DNA of 64,000 nucleotides, from the NCBI RefSeq assembly GCF_003999975.1, contig NZ_RJAC01000007.1, positions 1-64,000 of the forward strand, read 5' to 3'. Position 1 is the first letter of the stretch. Each line of letters opens with the position of its first letter. Below are positions 16,618-23,986 of this stretch, piece after piece. Under the pieces are notes generated by a model that made no database searches, was not told where the DNA came from, and saw only the letters and a program-made list of their open reading frames with translations. The stretch comes from Actinoplanes solisilvae. GTDB lineage: Bacteria > Actinomycetota > Actinomycetes > Mycobacteriales > Micromonosporaceae. The translations under genes were made by a program, and so were the position numbers.

Positions 16618-16696
16618 GGTGCTCTCCTTCAGGGAGTGGCGGGCTATCCGTTCGGTGGACGGTGATCTAGGGGGTGCGGGCCGTACCGTGCGGGCC

Positions 16697-16870
16697 ATGG
16701 AGTCGAATGCGCGCTCGCGGTGGTCGCTGAGCTTCACCGGGAACCGGGTCATGCTCGGGGTCGTCCTCGGCCTGGTCGTCTTCGTGACGACGCGGAGCAT
16801 CCTCGGCGGCGTGGTCGTCGGCGGGCTGGCGTTCGTCATCGCGACGGTTTTCACTCGCCTGCGCTCGTAG
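16697..16870 (+). CDS. Small membrane protein
   Basis: 57 residues from ATG 16697 (GTG 16688 possible). Two adjoining hydrophobic helices (RVMLGVVLGLVVFVTT and GGVVVGGLAFVIATVF) with a basic tail. Divergent from the zinc-cluster gene. No clear ribosome site, but codon use is good. 16871-17049 (about 180 bp) holds no convincing gene. Confidence 0.5.
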   Translation: MESNARSRWSLSFTGNRVMLGVVLGLVVFVTTRSILGGVVVGGLAFVIATVFTRLRS

Positions 16871-17049
16871 GCGTTCGGCTCGCGGCTTGGCCGACTTGAC
16901 CCGGCCGCTCTCCGGTACGACGGTCTGAGGGCTGCGGTGGGCGCGGGGCCCGTGCTGGCGGTCGACGCGCGCCGCCTGCTGGTGCTGGGGGCACGGCGGT
17001 TCGTCGACCTCGGAGCAACACGGCGGTAGGCGCTTGGCCGCGCTGTCGT

Positions 17050-17544
17050 TCACGGCCGGTCCGTGCCGGCGACGAGGCCGAGCCGCAGGGCCAGGCGCGC
17101 GGCGGCCGTCAGGTGCGGGCGGCAGAGCGTCGAGGTGGGGACGGCCGCGACGGGGCACATCTGTCCCTCGTCGACGAGGTACCGGCAGCGGCCGTTCGGC
17201 TTCGGGATGACTGCGGCGGCGACGTCGCGGGCGAGCCTGGCGGCGTGGCGTCGCTCCAGGCCGGCGGCCCGGCGTGCGGCGAGCTCCTCGCGTTCCCGGC
17301 GCCGCTCACCCCGGGCCTCGAGCGTCTTCTCAACCGCAGTGCGGAGACGGTTCTCCCAATCGATCGGTTCGACAGCAGGCGAGGCTGAGTCGAGGTGTGG
17401 ACGCGTCTCATCCGGATGTGGACATGTGGACGTGTCCACATCGGGTCCGGGCTCGCGCGCTACGCGAAAGAGAGTATTTGCCTCTTTTCTATACGGAGCG
17501 TCGAATTCGCTCTCACTCTGAGTCGATATTTTTCGATCCGTCAT
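17050..17544 (-). CDS. Hypothetical protein with a C-terminal Cys/His cluster
   Basis: 164 residues from ATG 17544. The N-terminal 45 residues are unusually AT-rich at the DNA level and coincide with DnaA-box-like repeats. The middle is charged coiled coil (ENRLRTAVEKTLEARGERRREREELAARRAAG). The C-terminus has GRCRYLVDEGQMCPVAAVPTS followed by TLCRPH, a probable metal site of the kind seen in small phage and ICE proteins. It follows the replication ATPase gene by 50 bp. Confidence 0.65.
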   Translation of the reverse strand: MTDRKISTQSESEFDAPYRKEANTLFRVAREPGPDVDTSTCPHPDETRPHLDSASPAVEPIDWENRLRTAVEKTLEARGERRREREELAARRAAGLERRHAARLARDVAAAVIPKPNGRCRYLVDEGQMCPVAAVPTSTLCRPHLTAAARLALRLGLVAGTDRP

Positions 17545-17589
17545 GTCTCGCGTCCGTCCACACGTTGTCCACATGTCCACATGTCCACG
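17396..17589. other. Candidate replication origin: DnaA-box-like repeats around an AT-rich stretch
   Basis: Forward boxes lie at 17555 (CGTCCACA), 17565 (TTGTCCACA), 17573 (ATGTCCACA) and 17581 (ATGTCCACG), with 8-bp periodicity between the last three. Inverted boxes TGTGGAC lie at 17396, 17417 and 17425, ending in a palindrome ATGTGGACGTGTCCACAT (17424-17441). Between them, 17465-17545 is AT-rich for this genome. TTGTCCACA is the known actinobacterial DnaA box. The site abuts the replication ATPase gene. Confidence 0.55.
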
Positions 17590-17594
17590 TCGCC

Positions 17595-19097
17595 TCAGAG
17601 GGCGGTCAGGAGGTTGTCGTCGAGCCAGACCCATCGCTGCTTGACCGCGTGCTCGACCGCCGCGTCGAACAGCGGGCGATCACGGCCCGCGAGCTTCCGG
17701 CGTGCCTCGCCGAGGGTGAGGGACTCGTCTTCGGCGAAGGCCTTGAGTCGCCCGGCGACCCGCTCGACAGCCGCGGAAGCCTGGAGCCCAGCGGCGGTGA
17801 CAGCGCGGGCCTCGCGGGTCTTGCGTTCAAGCTGTCGCTCGGCCTCCTCGTCGGCTTGGCGCTGCTGGAAGCGCAGCAGCGAGTCGCGGATGGCGCAGGA
17901 GGTGGCCCAGATCAGCCCGGAAAGCCGCCAGTCCTCGCGATCGACGTGCATCCGGCCGTCGAGCAGGCAGAGCAGGGCGGCGAGCTTGCACCGCATCAGC
18001 GGCTCGTGGGAGTCGAGCGGGTCGACCTCGATCTCGCCGAGGTGCTTCTGCCGGGTCTGCGCGCGCAGTGCCTGGCGAATCTCCGGCGGGAAGGTCACGA
18101 CGCCCTGCTTCGGCCAGCGCGGGAGATCGACCGGGCCCGGCCACTCGTGGTCTTCCTCGGGCATCTCGGTGTCCTGCGCGCCGATCCACAGGAACCTCTG
18201 CGGTGTGCCCGGCCCGACATCGGAGAGCAGGCCGGCGGCGACCTCGGGCTGGAAGCCGACAAGCAGCCCCATCGAGTAGTCGCCGTTCGGGACCATGCGC
18301 GTCGTCTCGTCGCGGGCGTTGGCCTGGCCGAGGGTGCCGCCGACCCACGCCGTGCGCAGCGTGGCGCCAAGGATGGCGCCCTGGCGGTCGCGCATCAGCT
18401 TCGTGAGGGTCTCGCCCTCGTCGACGTAGAAGTACGCGTTGTGCCGCACCTGCGCGCGGACCTTCTCCATGATCGGGTCGCCCTTGAGCGGGCCGCCCTT
18501 GTGAACGCGGCCGGTGTCCCGCTCCTTCGAACCCATGAAGACCTCGGCCAGGCCCTCGCCCGTGCCGACGCCCACGCCGTCGCGGAACACCTCGAAGTCG
18601 GCCTTGCCGTCCAGCGTGCCGAGGGGGTGCGGCACCTTCACCAGCTCGCTCGCGGCCCGCGAGGCCTCGCTCTTGCCGATTCCGGATCCGGCGAGCAGGC
18701 ACGCGAACAGGTTCATCGATCCGGACGGGCCGCGGCCCGAGTCGAACTTCACCCCATGCGGGACCATGCCGGCGGACCGGGCCAGCACCGCAGCGAGCAC
18801 GGCGTCCGGGTGCGTCATGGTTGCCCACGCGGCTTGCCGAATCTGCTTGAGTAGCGGTCGGGCCTCCCAGAACTCATCGGGCAGTCGGCGCGTAGCGACA
18901 ACGATCGTCTCGGGACTGTCGGCGTGCTCAGGCTCGGGGGCGTAATGCACCGCGGGCGGCTGCTCGGGCCAGACGTCGAGCTGTTTGCTGGCGTCGTCAC
19001 GGGAGCAGTGCCAGCACGTACCGTCCGGGTCGAGGGTGACGCGGCATCGGCCGCACTGCGGGAGCGAGCCCGTCACGATCGGCTCCGACTGACCCAC
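17595..19097 (-). CDS. DUF3987-like replication/primase-helicase-type ATPase
   Basis: 500 residues. N-terminal zinc ribbon: C15, C18, C28, C31 (CGRC...CWHC). Then Walker A GSGIGKS (137-143) and an acidic Walker B FYVDEGE (223-229), followed by 'QRFLWIGAQDTEMP' and a helical C-terminus. The arrangement resembles DUF3987/phage primase-helicase C-terminal proteins used for element replication. It has no primase-polymerase domain of its own. The start GTG 19097 overlaps the upstream small gene by 25 bp. Candidate origin repeats lie directly after its stop. Confidence 0.72.
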   Translation of the reverse strand: MGQSEPIVTGSLPQCGRCRVTLDPDGTCWHCSRDDASKQLDVWPEQPPAVHYAPEPEHADSPETIVVATRRLPDEFWEARPLLKQIRQAAWATMTHPDAVLAAVLARSAGMVPHGVKFDSGRGPSGSMNLFACLLAGSGIGKSEASRAASELVKVPHPLGTLDGKADFEVFRDGVGVGTGEGLAEVFMGSKERDTGRVHKGGPLKGDPIMEKVRAQVRHNAYFYVDEGETLTKLMRDRQGAILGATLRTAWVGGTLGQANARDETTRMVPNGDYSMGLLVGFQPEVAAGLLSDVGPGTPQRFLWIGAQDTEMPEEDHEWPGPVDLPRWPKQGVVTFPPEIRQALRAQTRQKHLGEIEVDPLDSHEPLMRCKLAALLCLLDGRMHVDREDWRLSGLIWATSCAIRDSLLRFQQRQADEEAERQLERKTREARAVTAAGLQASAAVERVAGRLKAFAEDESLTLGEARRKLAGRDRPLFDAAVEHAVKQRWVWLDDNLLTAL

Positions 19098-19312
19098 TCG
19101 GGGCCGTAGGTGTGCGCGATGAAGCGGTCCATCGCGTGCGTGGCAGAGCGCTGTGCCCTGGCTCTGTAGGCAGCGATGCGCGCGAACCGTTCGGCACTCG
19201 CCCGCAGTCCTGTGCGTGGGAGGGCGTCGGTGCCAATCGGTACGATCACGGCGGTCGAGGTGTTGTCGGGGCGGTCCTGTCGGGGGCCGTCCTGCTCGTC
19301 ATCGGGCGGCAC
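19073..19312 (-). CDS. Small hypothetical protein upstream of the replication ATPase
   Basis: 79 residues from GTG 19312. Arg-rich helical C-terminal half (SAERFARIAAYRARAQRSATHAMDRFIAHTYGPEW). Overlaps the replication gene by 25 bp and follows the excisionase gene by 26 bp, so it is placed in the same operon. No family recognised. Confidence 0.5.
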   Translation of the reverse strand: MPPDDEQDGPRQDRPDNTSTAVIVPIGTDALPRTGLRASAERFARIAAYRARAQRSATHAMDRFIAHTYGPEWVSRSRS

Positions 19313-19338
19313 GAGCGCCCCCGTTGCTGTCGCTCATG

Positions 19339-19542
19339 TCAGGCGACCGCCGACTCCCGATCCAGCCACTCCTCCACGTCGGACCACCGGTAGCGCACGA
19401 GGTGGTTTGCCAGCTTCCGGTACGCCGGTCCTGTCCCGAGGTAGCGCCACTGGCGCAGGCGTGACTCTGGGACGGCGAGGAAATCCGCCACCTCTTGCGG
19501 CGTGGCCAATGGCCGGGGGGCCTGCACTTTCTGCACAGCCAT
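19339..19542 (-). CDS. Excisionase-like MerR/AlpA helix-turn-helix protein
   Basis: 67 residues from ATG 19542, with AGGAG nine bases upstream. The sequence LATPQEVADFLAVPESRLRQWRYLGTGPAYRKLANHLVRYRWSDVEEWLDRE is a textbook helix_turn_helix_17/excisionase domain. Such proteins bend DNA at att arms to favour excision, or activate transcription as AlpA does. First gene of the minus-strand replication operon and divergent from the repressor and integrase. Confidence 0.82.
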   Translation of the reverse strand: MAVQKVQAPRPLATPQEVADFLAVPESRLRQWRYLGTGPAYRKLANHLVRYRWSDVEEWLDRESAVA

Positions 19543-19662
19543 GCGTGCTCCTAAATCACAGAACGTGCCACAGGATGTCGTAAACGATCATGCCGCGTCA
19601 CCTGGCGTTGTGTCCAGTGATGGCGTAACGTGCTTTTCGATGTCGCTCACAGGGGAGATTAA
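19543..19662. promoter_or_regulatory. Divergent control region between excisionase and repressor
   Basis: This 120-bp gap holds the leftward xis/rep promoter and the rightward repressor-int promoter. It is the most AT-rich intergenic stretch nearby. GATGTCG appears at 19575 and 19638, and AACGTGC at 19562 and 19627, as paired candidate operator half-sites. A ribosome site AGGGGAG precedes ATG 19663. Confidence 0.5.
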
Positions 19663-20307
19663 ATGGAATCGACGGAGTTCTTCGCCCGACAGGTGAAGGC
19701 CTACCGGAAAGATCGTGACTGGACCCAGCCGCAGCTCGCCGACCGCTGCAAGGCCGCCGGGCTGGACTGGGACCGCTCGATCGTGGCCAACGTGGAAGGC
19801 AACCGTCGTTCGTCAATCGCGGTGCACGAGGTCTTCACGCTGGCGCGCGTCTTCGACGTACCCCCCGCGCTGCTGCTGTTTCCGCTCAAGTCCGGCGAGC
19901 CGATCGAACTAGTTAAGGGCGAGGCCCTCCAGCCTGGGCTCGCACTGAGGTGGTTCAACGGCGAGGACGACCTGGCCGCCGACACCAATTCGACGTATCG
20001 CCATTACGCGAGCACGGTGGAGGTCTACGGCAGGCTGAGTCGCGCGTTTGAGACCGTGCTCGGTGAGCGCGGCAACATCGATGCTCAAGTGGCAGTCCAC
20101 GGTGAGGGCTCCCCAACGGCCGTCGCTGGCCGCGCACGCTATGCCGAGGGACTGGCCGGGCTCCGAAACCTCCTGCAGTACATGGCTGACCTTGGGGTCC
20201 AGCCGCCGCCGCTGCCCCGGTGGGTGTTCGACGATGCTGCCCGCTTCGGCAGTCCGCTGCCAAAGTTGGTCCCAGTGGAGCCGGAGGCCGACGATGGCGA
20301 GCGTTGA
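19663..20307 (+). CDS. XRE-family repressor-like regulator
   Basis: 214 residues. HTH: FFARQVKAYRKDRDWTQPQLADRCKAAGLDWDRSIVANVEGNRRSSIAVHEVFTLARVFDVPPALLLFP. The C-terminal 130 residues form a helical domain without an autoprotease signature, so induction would need a partner protein rather than RecA-type self-cleavage. Lies just upstream of, and overlaps by 14 bp, the integrase. Divergent from xis, the usual site of a maintenance repressor. Confidence 0.8.
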   Translation: MESTEFFARQVKAYRKDRDWTQPQLADRCKAAGLDWDRSIVANVEGNRRSSIAVHEVFTLARVFDVPPALLLFPLKSGEPIELVKGEALQPGLALRWFNGEDDLAADTNSTYRHYASTVEVYGRLSRAFETVLGERGNIDAQVAVHGEGSPTAVAGRARYAEGLAGLRNLLQYMADLGVQPPPLPRWVFDDAARFGSPLPKLVPVEPEADDGER

Positions 20308-21445
20308 GAAGGATGTCAGCCGGGCGAAGACTCCGTGGGTCGTCCGGTGGCGCGACGAGGCGGGCAAGCAGCGCAAGCGCGGATTCGCACGCAAGGTCGA
20401 CGCCGACCGCTTCCGCGCGGAGGTCGAGCACAGCCTGAACGCTGGCACGTACCGCGATCCGGCTGCTGGCCGCGTGGCCTTCGAGCCGTACGCCGAGCAA
20501 TGGCGTCGGGCCCAGCCGCACCGGCCGAACACCGCGTCACGGACCGAGTCCGGCCTCCGTAAGCATGCGTACCCCGCCTTCGGTACCCGGCCGATCTCGT
20601 CGATCCGCGAGAGCCAGCTGCAGGCGTGGGTCACCGGATTGCCGCTGGCGCCGTCGTCGGTGCGGACGCAGTGGTCAAGCGTGCGGGCCGTCTTCGCCGC
20701 GGCGAAGCGGGACCGCATCATCACGATCGACCCGACCGAGGGCGTGAAGCTTCCCGAACTGGACATCGTCGAGATAGTGCCGCTGCTGGTCGAGCAGGTC
20801 GACGCGCTCGCCGAAGCCGTGCCCGGTCGCTACCGCGCCCTGGTCGAGGCGGACGCCGGCAGCGGCCTACGCCAGGGCGAGGCCTTCGGCCTCGAGGTGC
20901 CGCACGTCGACTTCCTCCGCGGCACGATCAAGGTGCAGCAGCAGATCCAGCCGGCCACCGGCCACCGGGTCGAGATCTGCAAGCCGAAGAACCGGCACAG
21001 CGTCCGCACAGTCCCGGTCGGCCGGGTCGTCACCGATGCGCTCGCTCGGCACCTCGCGGCGTACCCGGCCCGCGACCTTCAGGTGGTCGACACAACCGGC
21101 CGCCACCCGGTCACGCGGCCGGCCCGGCTGATCTTCACGACCGAGCGTGGCCTACCGCTGCATCGCGGCGAGTTCAACGAGCGAATCTGGGGCCCTGCAA
21201 GGGAATCGGCCGGACTGCCCGGTGCGGGCATGCACGACTTGAGGCACTTCTTCGCCTCGCTGCTGATCCGTGCCGGCCTCTCGCCGAAGGTGGTGGCGAA
21301 GTTGCTCGGGCACGCGAACGCGGCGATGACCCTGAACGTCTACAGCCACCTCTGGCCGGACGACGAGGACCGATCCCGTGAGGCCGTGGACGCGGTGCTG
21401 CTCCGCTCTGATGTGCCCATCCTGCGCCCAAAGCGGGAGGCGTGA
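20294..21445 (+). CDS. int: Tyrosine-family site-specific integrase
   Basis: 383 residues from ATG 20294. An N-terminal AP2-like arm-binding region (WVVRWRDEAGKQRKRGFARKVDA) comes first, then a core-binding SAM-like domain (about 60-145) and the catalytic domain with Arg193 (GSGLRQGE), His314 and Arg317 (HDLRH), His340 (LLGHA) and nucleophile Tyr350 (LNVYSH). All active-site residues are present, so it should be functional. It ends 39 bp before the right att core, the usual place for an integrase that recombines 19-bp cores. Confidence 0.93.
   Translation: MASVEKDVSRAKTPWVVRWRDEAGKQRKRGFARKVDADRFRAEVEHSLNAGTYRDPAAGRVAFEPYAEQWRRAQPHRPNTASRTESGLRKHAYPAFGTRPISSIRESQLQAWVTGLPLAPSSVRTQWSSVRAVFAAAKRDRIITIDPTEGVKLPELDIVEIVPLLVEQVDALAEAVPGRYRALVEADAGSGLRQGEAFGLEVPHVDFLRGTIKVQQQIQPATGHRVEICKPKNRHSVRTVPVGRVVTDALARHLAAYPARDLQVVDTTGRHPVTRPARLIFTTERGLPLHRGEFNERIWGPARESAGLPGAGMHDLRHFFASLLIRAGLSPKVVAKLLGHANAAMTLNVYSHLWPDDEDRSREAVDAVLLRSDVPILRPKREA
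21413..21430 (+). repeat. Phased GTGCCCA/GCGCCCA pair: candidate integrase arm sites (right)
   Basis: GTGCCCA at 21413-21419 and GCGCCCA at 21424-21430, spaced 11 bp, inside the 3' end of int and about 55 bp from the right core. They match the three GTGCCCA repeats at 7077-7106. Confidence 0.4.
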
Positions 21446-21484
21446 CCGATGAAACAGCAGGTCAACGCCCCCGCGAGAGGCCCA

Positions 21485-21503
21485 CCGCTCACTTGCGGTT
21501 GTA
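21485..21503. other. Right attachment core, overlapping the permease stop codon
   Basis: Identical to 6950-6968. Read on the minus strand it gives TAC AAC CGC AAG TGA GCGG, the last four codons and stop of the ABC permease. Integration therefore restores the target gene exactly. Here ACCGC-TCACTT-GCGGT (21484-21499) is a slightly longer inverted repeat than on the left. Confidence 0.85.
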
Positions 21504-22340
21504 GAGGCGCATGGTCAGGGTGCCGAAGACGAGGATCAGCAGGGCGCTGGCGATCAGCGTCCACATCATCTCGGTCATGTCCGGGGTGCCGGCCATGATG
21601 GAGCGGATCGCGGTGACCAGGTGGGAGATGGGGTTCACCTCGACGAAGGCCTGCAGCCAGCCGGGCATCGTGCGCGGGTCGACGAAGACGTTGCTCAGGA
21701 ACGTCAGCGGGAACAGGACCAGCATGCTGACGCCCATGACGGATTTCTCGGAGCGCAGGAACAGACCGAACATCGTCCAGATCCACGAGAACGCGAACGA
21801 GAAGACGACCAGCAGGGCGATGCCGCCGACGACGCCCAGGAAGCCGCCCCCGGGACGGAAACCGAGGATCAGACCGACGATCATGATGGTGGTCGCGGCC
21901 AGGATGTAGCGCAGGACGTCGCCGAAGATCATGCCGACCAGGGCGGCGGGGCGCCACACGGGCAGGGTGCGGAAGCGGTCGAAGACGCCCTTCTCGATGT
22001 CGGTGTTGAGGCCGACGCCGGTATACATCGTGATCATGACGACGCTGGTGACCATGATGCCGGGCAGGAAGAACTGCAGATATTCGCGAGTGGAACCGGC
22101 CAGGGCGCCGCCGAACAGGTACGTGAACATCAGCGTCATGATGATCGGGAAGGCGGTCACGTCGAACAGCTGCTCGGGAACGTGCTTGATCTTCAGGATC
22201 GCGCGCCAGCCGAACGTCGTCGACGCGGACAAGGCGCTCGGGCGGCGGGGCCGCTCGCCGCGGGTCAGCACGGCGCTCAGCGTCTCGCGCGAGGGCGCAT
22301 AGGCGGTGACGGCCTCGGGAGTCACGGTCGTGGTAGTCAT
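21489..22340 (-). CDS. ABC-2 type transporter permease (DrrB-like)
   Basis: 283 residues with six hydrophobic segments and the ABC-2 pattern, including FDVTAFPIIMTLMFTYLFGGAL, EYLQFFLPGIMV, EKGVFDRFRTLPVWRPAALVG and a late NPISHLVTAIRSIMAG. Such permeases pair with DrrA-type ATPases to export drugs or lipids. ATGA overlap with the ATPase stop. Its 3' end is the integration site of the element at 6950-21503 and is re-created by the right att core. Confidence 0.88.
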   Translation of the reverse strand: MTTTTVTPEAVTAYAPSRETLSAVLTRGERPRRPSALSASTTFGWRAILKIKHVPEQLFDVTAFPIIMTLMFTYLFGGALAGSTREYLQFFLPGIMVTSVVMITMYTGVGLNTDIEKGVFDRFRTLPVWRPAALVGMIFGDVLRYILAATTIMIVGLILGFRPGGGFLGVVGGIALLVVFSFAFSWIWTMFGLFLRSEKSVMGVSMLVLFPLTFLSNVFVDPRTMPGWLQAFVEVNPISHLVTAIRSIMAGTPDMTEMMWTLIASALLILVFGTLTMRLYNRK

Positions 22341-23320
22341 GCGACGGCCTCCTCAGCAGGCTGCGTGGGACGGTCGGTCAGGGCCAGGAACACCTCGTCG
22401 AGACTGGGCTGCCCCAGCGAGAAGTCGTCGACGACGATGCCGGCCGACGCGAGCTGGGCCAGCGCGCGCGAGGCCAGCTCGGCCGCCCCGCGCTCGGAGC
22501 CGCCCGCTTCGGCCCGCGCGGTGAGCGCGACCGGGTCGGACCCCTGCTGCACCGTCGTGCGGAGTGCGGCGGCCAGCACCCGTTCGGCCTCGGGACGCTG
22601 GGCCGCGTCACGCAGGCGCACGTGGACCGTGCCCGCGCCGATCGACGACTTCAGCTCGCCCGGCGTGCCCTCGGCGATCACCCGCCCGTGGTCGATGACC
22701 GCGATGCGGCCCGCGAGCTGGTCGGCCTCGTCGAGGTATTGCGTGGTCAGCAGGACCGTCGTGCCGTTGGCGACGACGATGCGCACGATGTCCCACACCT
22801 GGTTGCGGCTGCGCGGGTCGAGGCCCGTCGTCGGCTCGTCGAGGAAGAGCAGGTCGGGCGTGTTGAGGATGCTGGCGCCGATGTCGATGCGCCGCCGCAT
22901 GCCGCCGGAGTATTTCTTGACCTGCCGGTCGGCCGCGTCGGTGAGCCCGAACGCGGCCAGCAGCTGGGCCGCCCGCTCGCGGGCCTGCGGTTTCGAGTAG
23001 CCGAGCAAGCGCGCGAGGAGCACGAGGTTCTCGGAGCCGGTGAGGTCTTCGTCGACCGACGCGTATTGCCCGGTCAGGCTCACCCGGCTGCGCACGGCAT
23101 CGGCTTCCCGCACGACGTCGTGGCCGAACACGCGGGCTGTGCCGCCGTCGGGGCGCAGCAGGGTGGCGAGCATGCGGACCACCGTGGTCTTGCCCGCGCC
23201 GTTCGGCCCGAGCAGGCCGTAGACCGTGCCGGGCGGGACGGTCAGATCGACCCCGTCGACCGCTCTGTTGTCTCCGAACGTCTTGATCAGACCGGCTGTT
23301 TCGATGGCCGGTGAGTTCAT
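22337..23320 (-). CDS. ABC transporter ATPase (DrrA-like)
   Basis: 327 residues from ATG 23320 (GGAGGG upstream). Walker A GPNGAGKT, Q-loop SLTGQYASVDEDLTG, signature YSGGMRRR, Walker B LLFLDEPTTGLD, and the C-terminal DrrA-type domain with 'DDFSLGQPSLDEVFLALT'. It energises the permease encoded next, with which it overlaps by ATGA. Likely a drug or antibiotic exporter; the substrate cannot be deduced. Confidence 0.9.
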   Translation of the reverse strand: MNSPAIETAGLIKTFGDNRAVDGVDLTVPPGTVYGLLGPNGAGKTTVVRMLATLLRPDGGTARVFGHDVVREADAVRSRVSLTGQYASVDEDLTGSENLVLLARLLGYSKPQARERAAQLLAAFGLTDAADRQVKKYSGGMRRRIDIGASILNTPDLLFLDEPTTGLDPRSRNQVWDIVRIVVANGTTVLLTTQYLDEADQLAGRIAVIDHGRVIAEGTPGELKSSIGAGTVHVRLRDAAQRPEAERVLAAALRTTVQQGSDPVALTARAEAGGSERGAAELASRALAQLASAGIVVDDFSLGQPSLDEVFLALTDRPTQPAEEAVA

Positions 23321-23444
23321 GGCTCGTCCCTCCGTTGGGCGTAGGCCACATCCTCGCGCGAGGGTATGACAATTCTTATGACTCCGCTTCACGCTCCAAC
23401 TCATCGGCGGGCAGGTCGCGTTTTCGGCTCAAACACGCGTGTTC

Positions 23445-23894
23445 CTATCGGCCGGCCAGCCGCTCGGTTACTTCTTGCAGCAAGAAACCGTTGCCGTCCG
23501 GATCATGGAAAGAGGCGAAGGACCCGTACGATCGACGCCCGGGGTAGAGGCCCGGGACCCGCTTCTCGTCCCCCGCGTGGTGGAACACGCCCTCCGCGTC
23601 GTGGAAGATCTCGCTGACCTCGACGCCGCGCGAGACGAGGTCGGCGCGCGCCTGTTCGATGTCGCCCACCACGAGGTGCAGGTTCTCGGCCGAACCGGGC
23701 GCGGCGTGGCCGATGCCCGAGCCGACGACGATCGAGCAGTTCGAGCCGGGCGGGGTGAAGTGCACGACCCGGAAGCCGCCGCCGTCGCCGTAGTCGAGGT
23801 CCTCGCGGAAACCGATCCGCTGGTAGAACTCCTTGGCCCGCTCGACGTCGGAGACCGGCAGCACCACCAGTTCGAGCTTGTACTCGACCACCAT
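23445..23894 (-). CDS. VOC-superfamily (glyoxalase-like) protein
   Basis: 149 residues from ATG 23894 with GGAGGA upstream. Two beta-alpha-beta-beta-beta halves: KLELVVLPVSDVERAKEFYQRIGF and LHLVVGDIEQARADLVSRGVEVSEIFHD. It ends SFASFHDPDGNGFLLQEVTER. Members bind a metal and modify or sequester small molecules. Clearly paralogous to the protein at 47730. It follows luxR on the same strand but a hairpin separates them. Confidence 0.85.
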   Translation of the reverse strand: MVVEYKLELVVLPVSDVERAKEFYQRIGFREDLDYGDGGGFRVVHFTPPGSNCSIVVGSGIGHAAPGSAENLHLVVGDIEQARADLVSRGVEVSEIFHDAEGVFHHAGDEKRVPGLYPGRRSYGSFASFHDPDGNGFLLQEVTERLAGR

Positions 23895-23955
23895 CAACCC
23901 ACTCCTCCACGCGCTGTCGCGGCCTTCACGATCGCGCGCCGGAGATCGTCATCGC

Positions 23956-23973
23956 CCCAGGGACCTCCCTGGG
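23956..23973 (-). terminator. Hairpin after the LuxR gene
   Basis: CCCAGGGA-CC-TCCCTGGG, a perfect 18-bp inverted repeat located 13 nt beyond the LuxR-family stop (23987) and upstream of the VOC start. Confidence 0.5.
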
Positions 23974-23986
23974 CCGACCACTGGGG

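Larger units (their letters stand above)
6950..21503 (+). mobile_element. Integrated satellite-like / defective phage element, about 14.5 kb
   Basis: Bounded by the 19-bp direct repeat CCGCTCACTTGCGGTTGTA at 6950-6968 and 21485-21503, with a tyrosine integrase gene next to the right copy. Modules: XRE repressor divergent from excisionase, DUF3987-like replication ATPase with DnaA-box-like repeats, small terminase plus tape measure protein, TPR-XRE regulator and small ORFs. Large terminase, portal, capsid, lysis and FtsK/TraSA-type conjugation genes are absent. Size, int/repressor/rep/terS content and single att pair fit a phage satellite; a decayed prophage is the alternative. Confidence 0.82.

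Noticed and set aside
16667..17053. Minus-strand frame beginning VNDSAAKRLPPCC with a GTGA overlap to the gene at 17050
   Set aside because: The first 40 residues look plausible, but the rest is antisense to the two-helix membrane gene and lacks structure. Too uncertain to call.
17396..17589. Chromosomal oriC, from the DnaA-box-like cluster
   Set aside because: No dnaA, dnaN or gyrB nearby and it lies inside a mobile element; an element origin is more sensible.
6950..21503. Reading the element as an actinomycete integrative-conjugative element (AICE)
   Set aside because: No FtsK/SpoIIIE-type translocase (TraSA) or spread genes; small terminase and tape measure point to phage ancestry.
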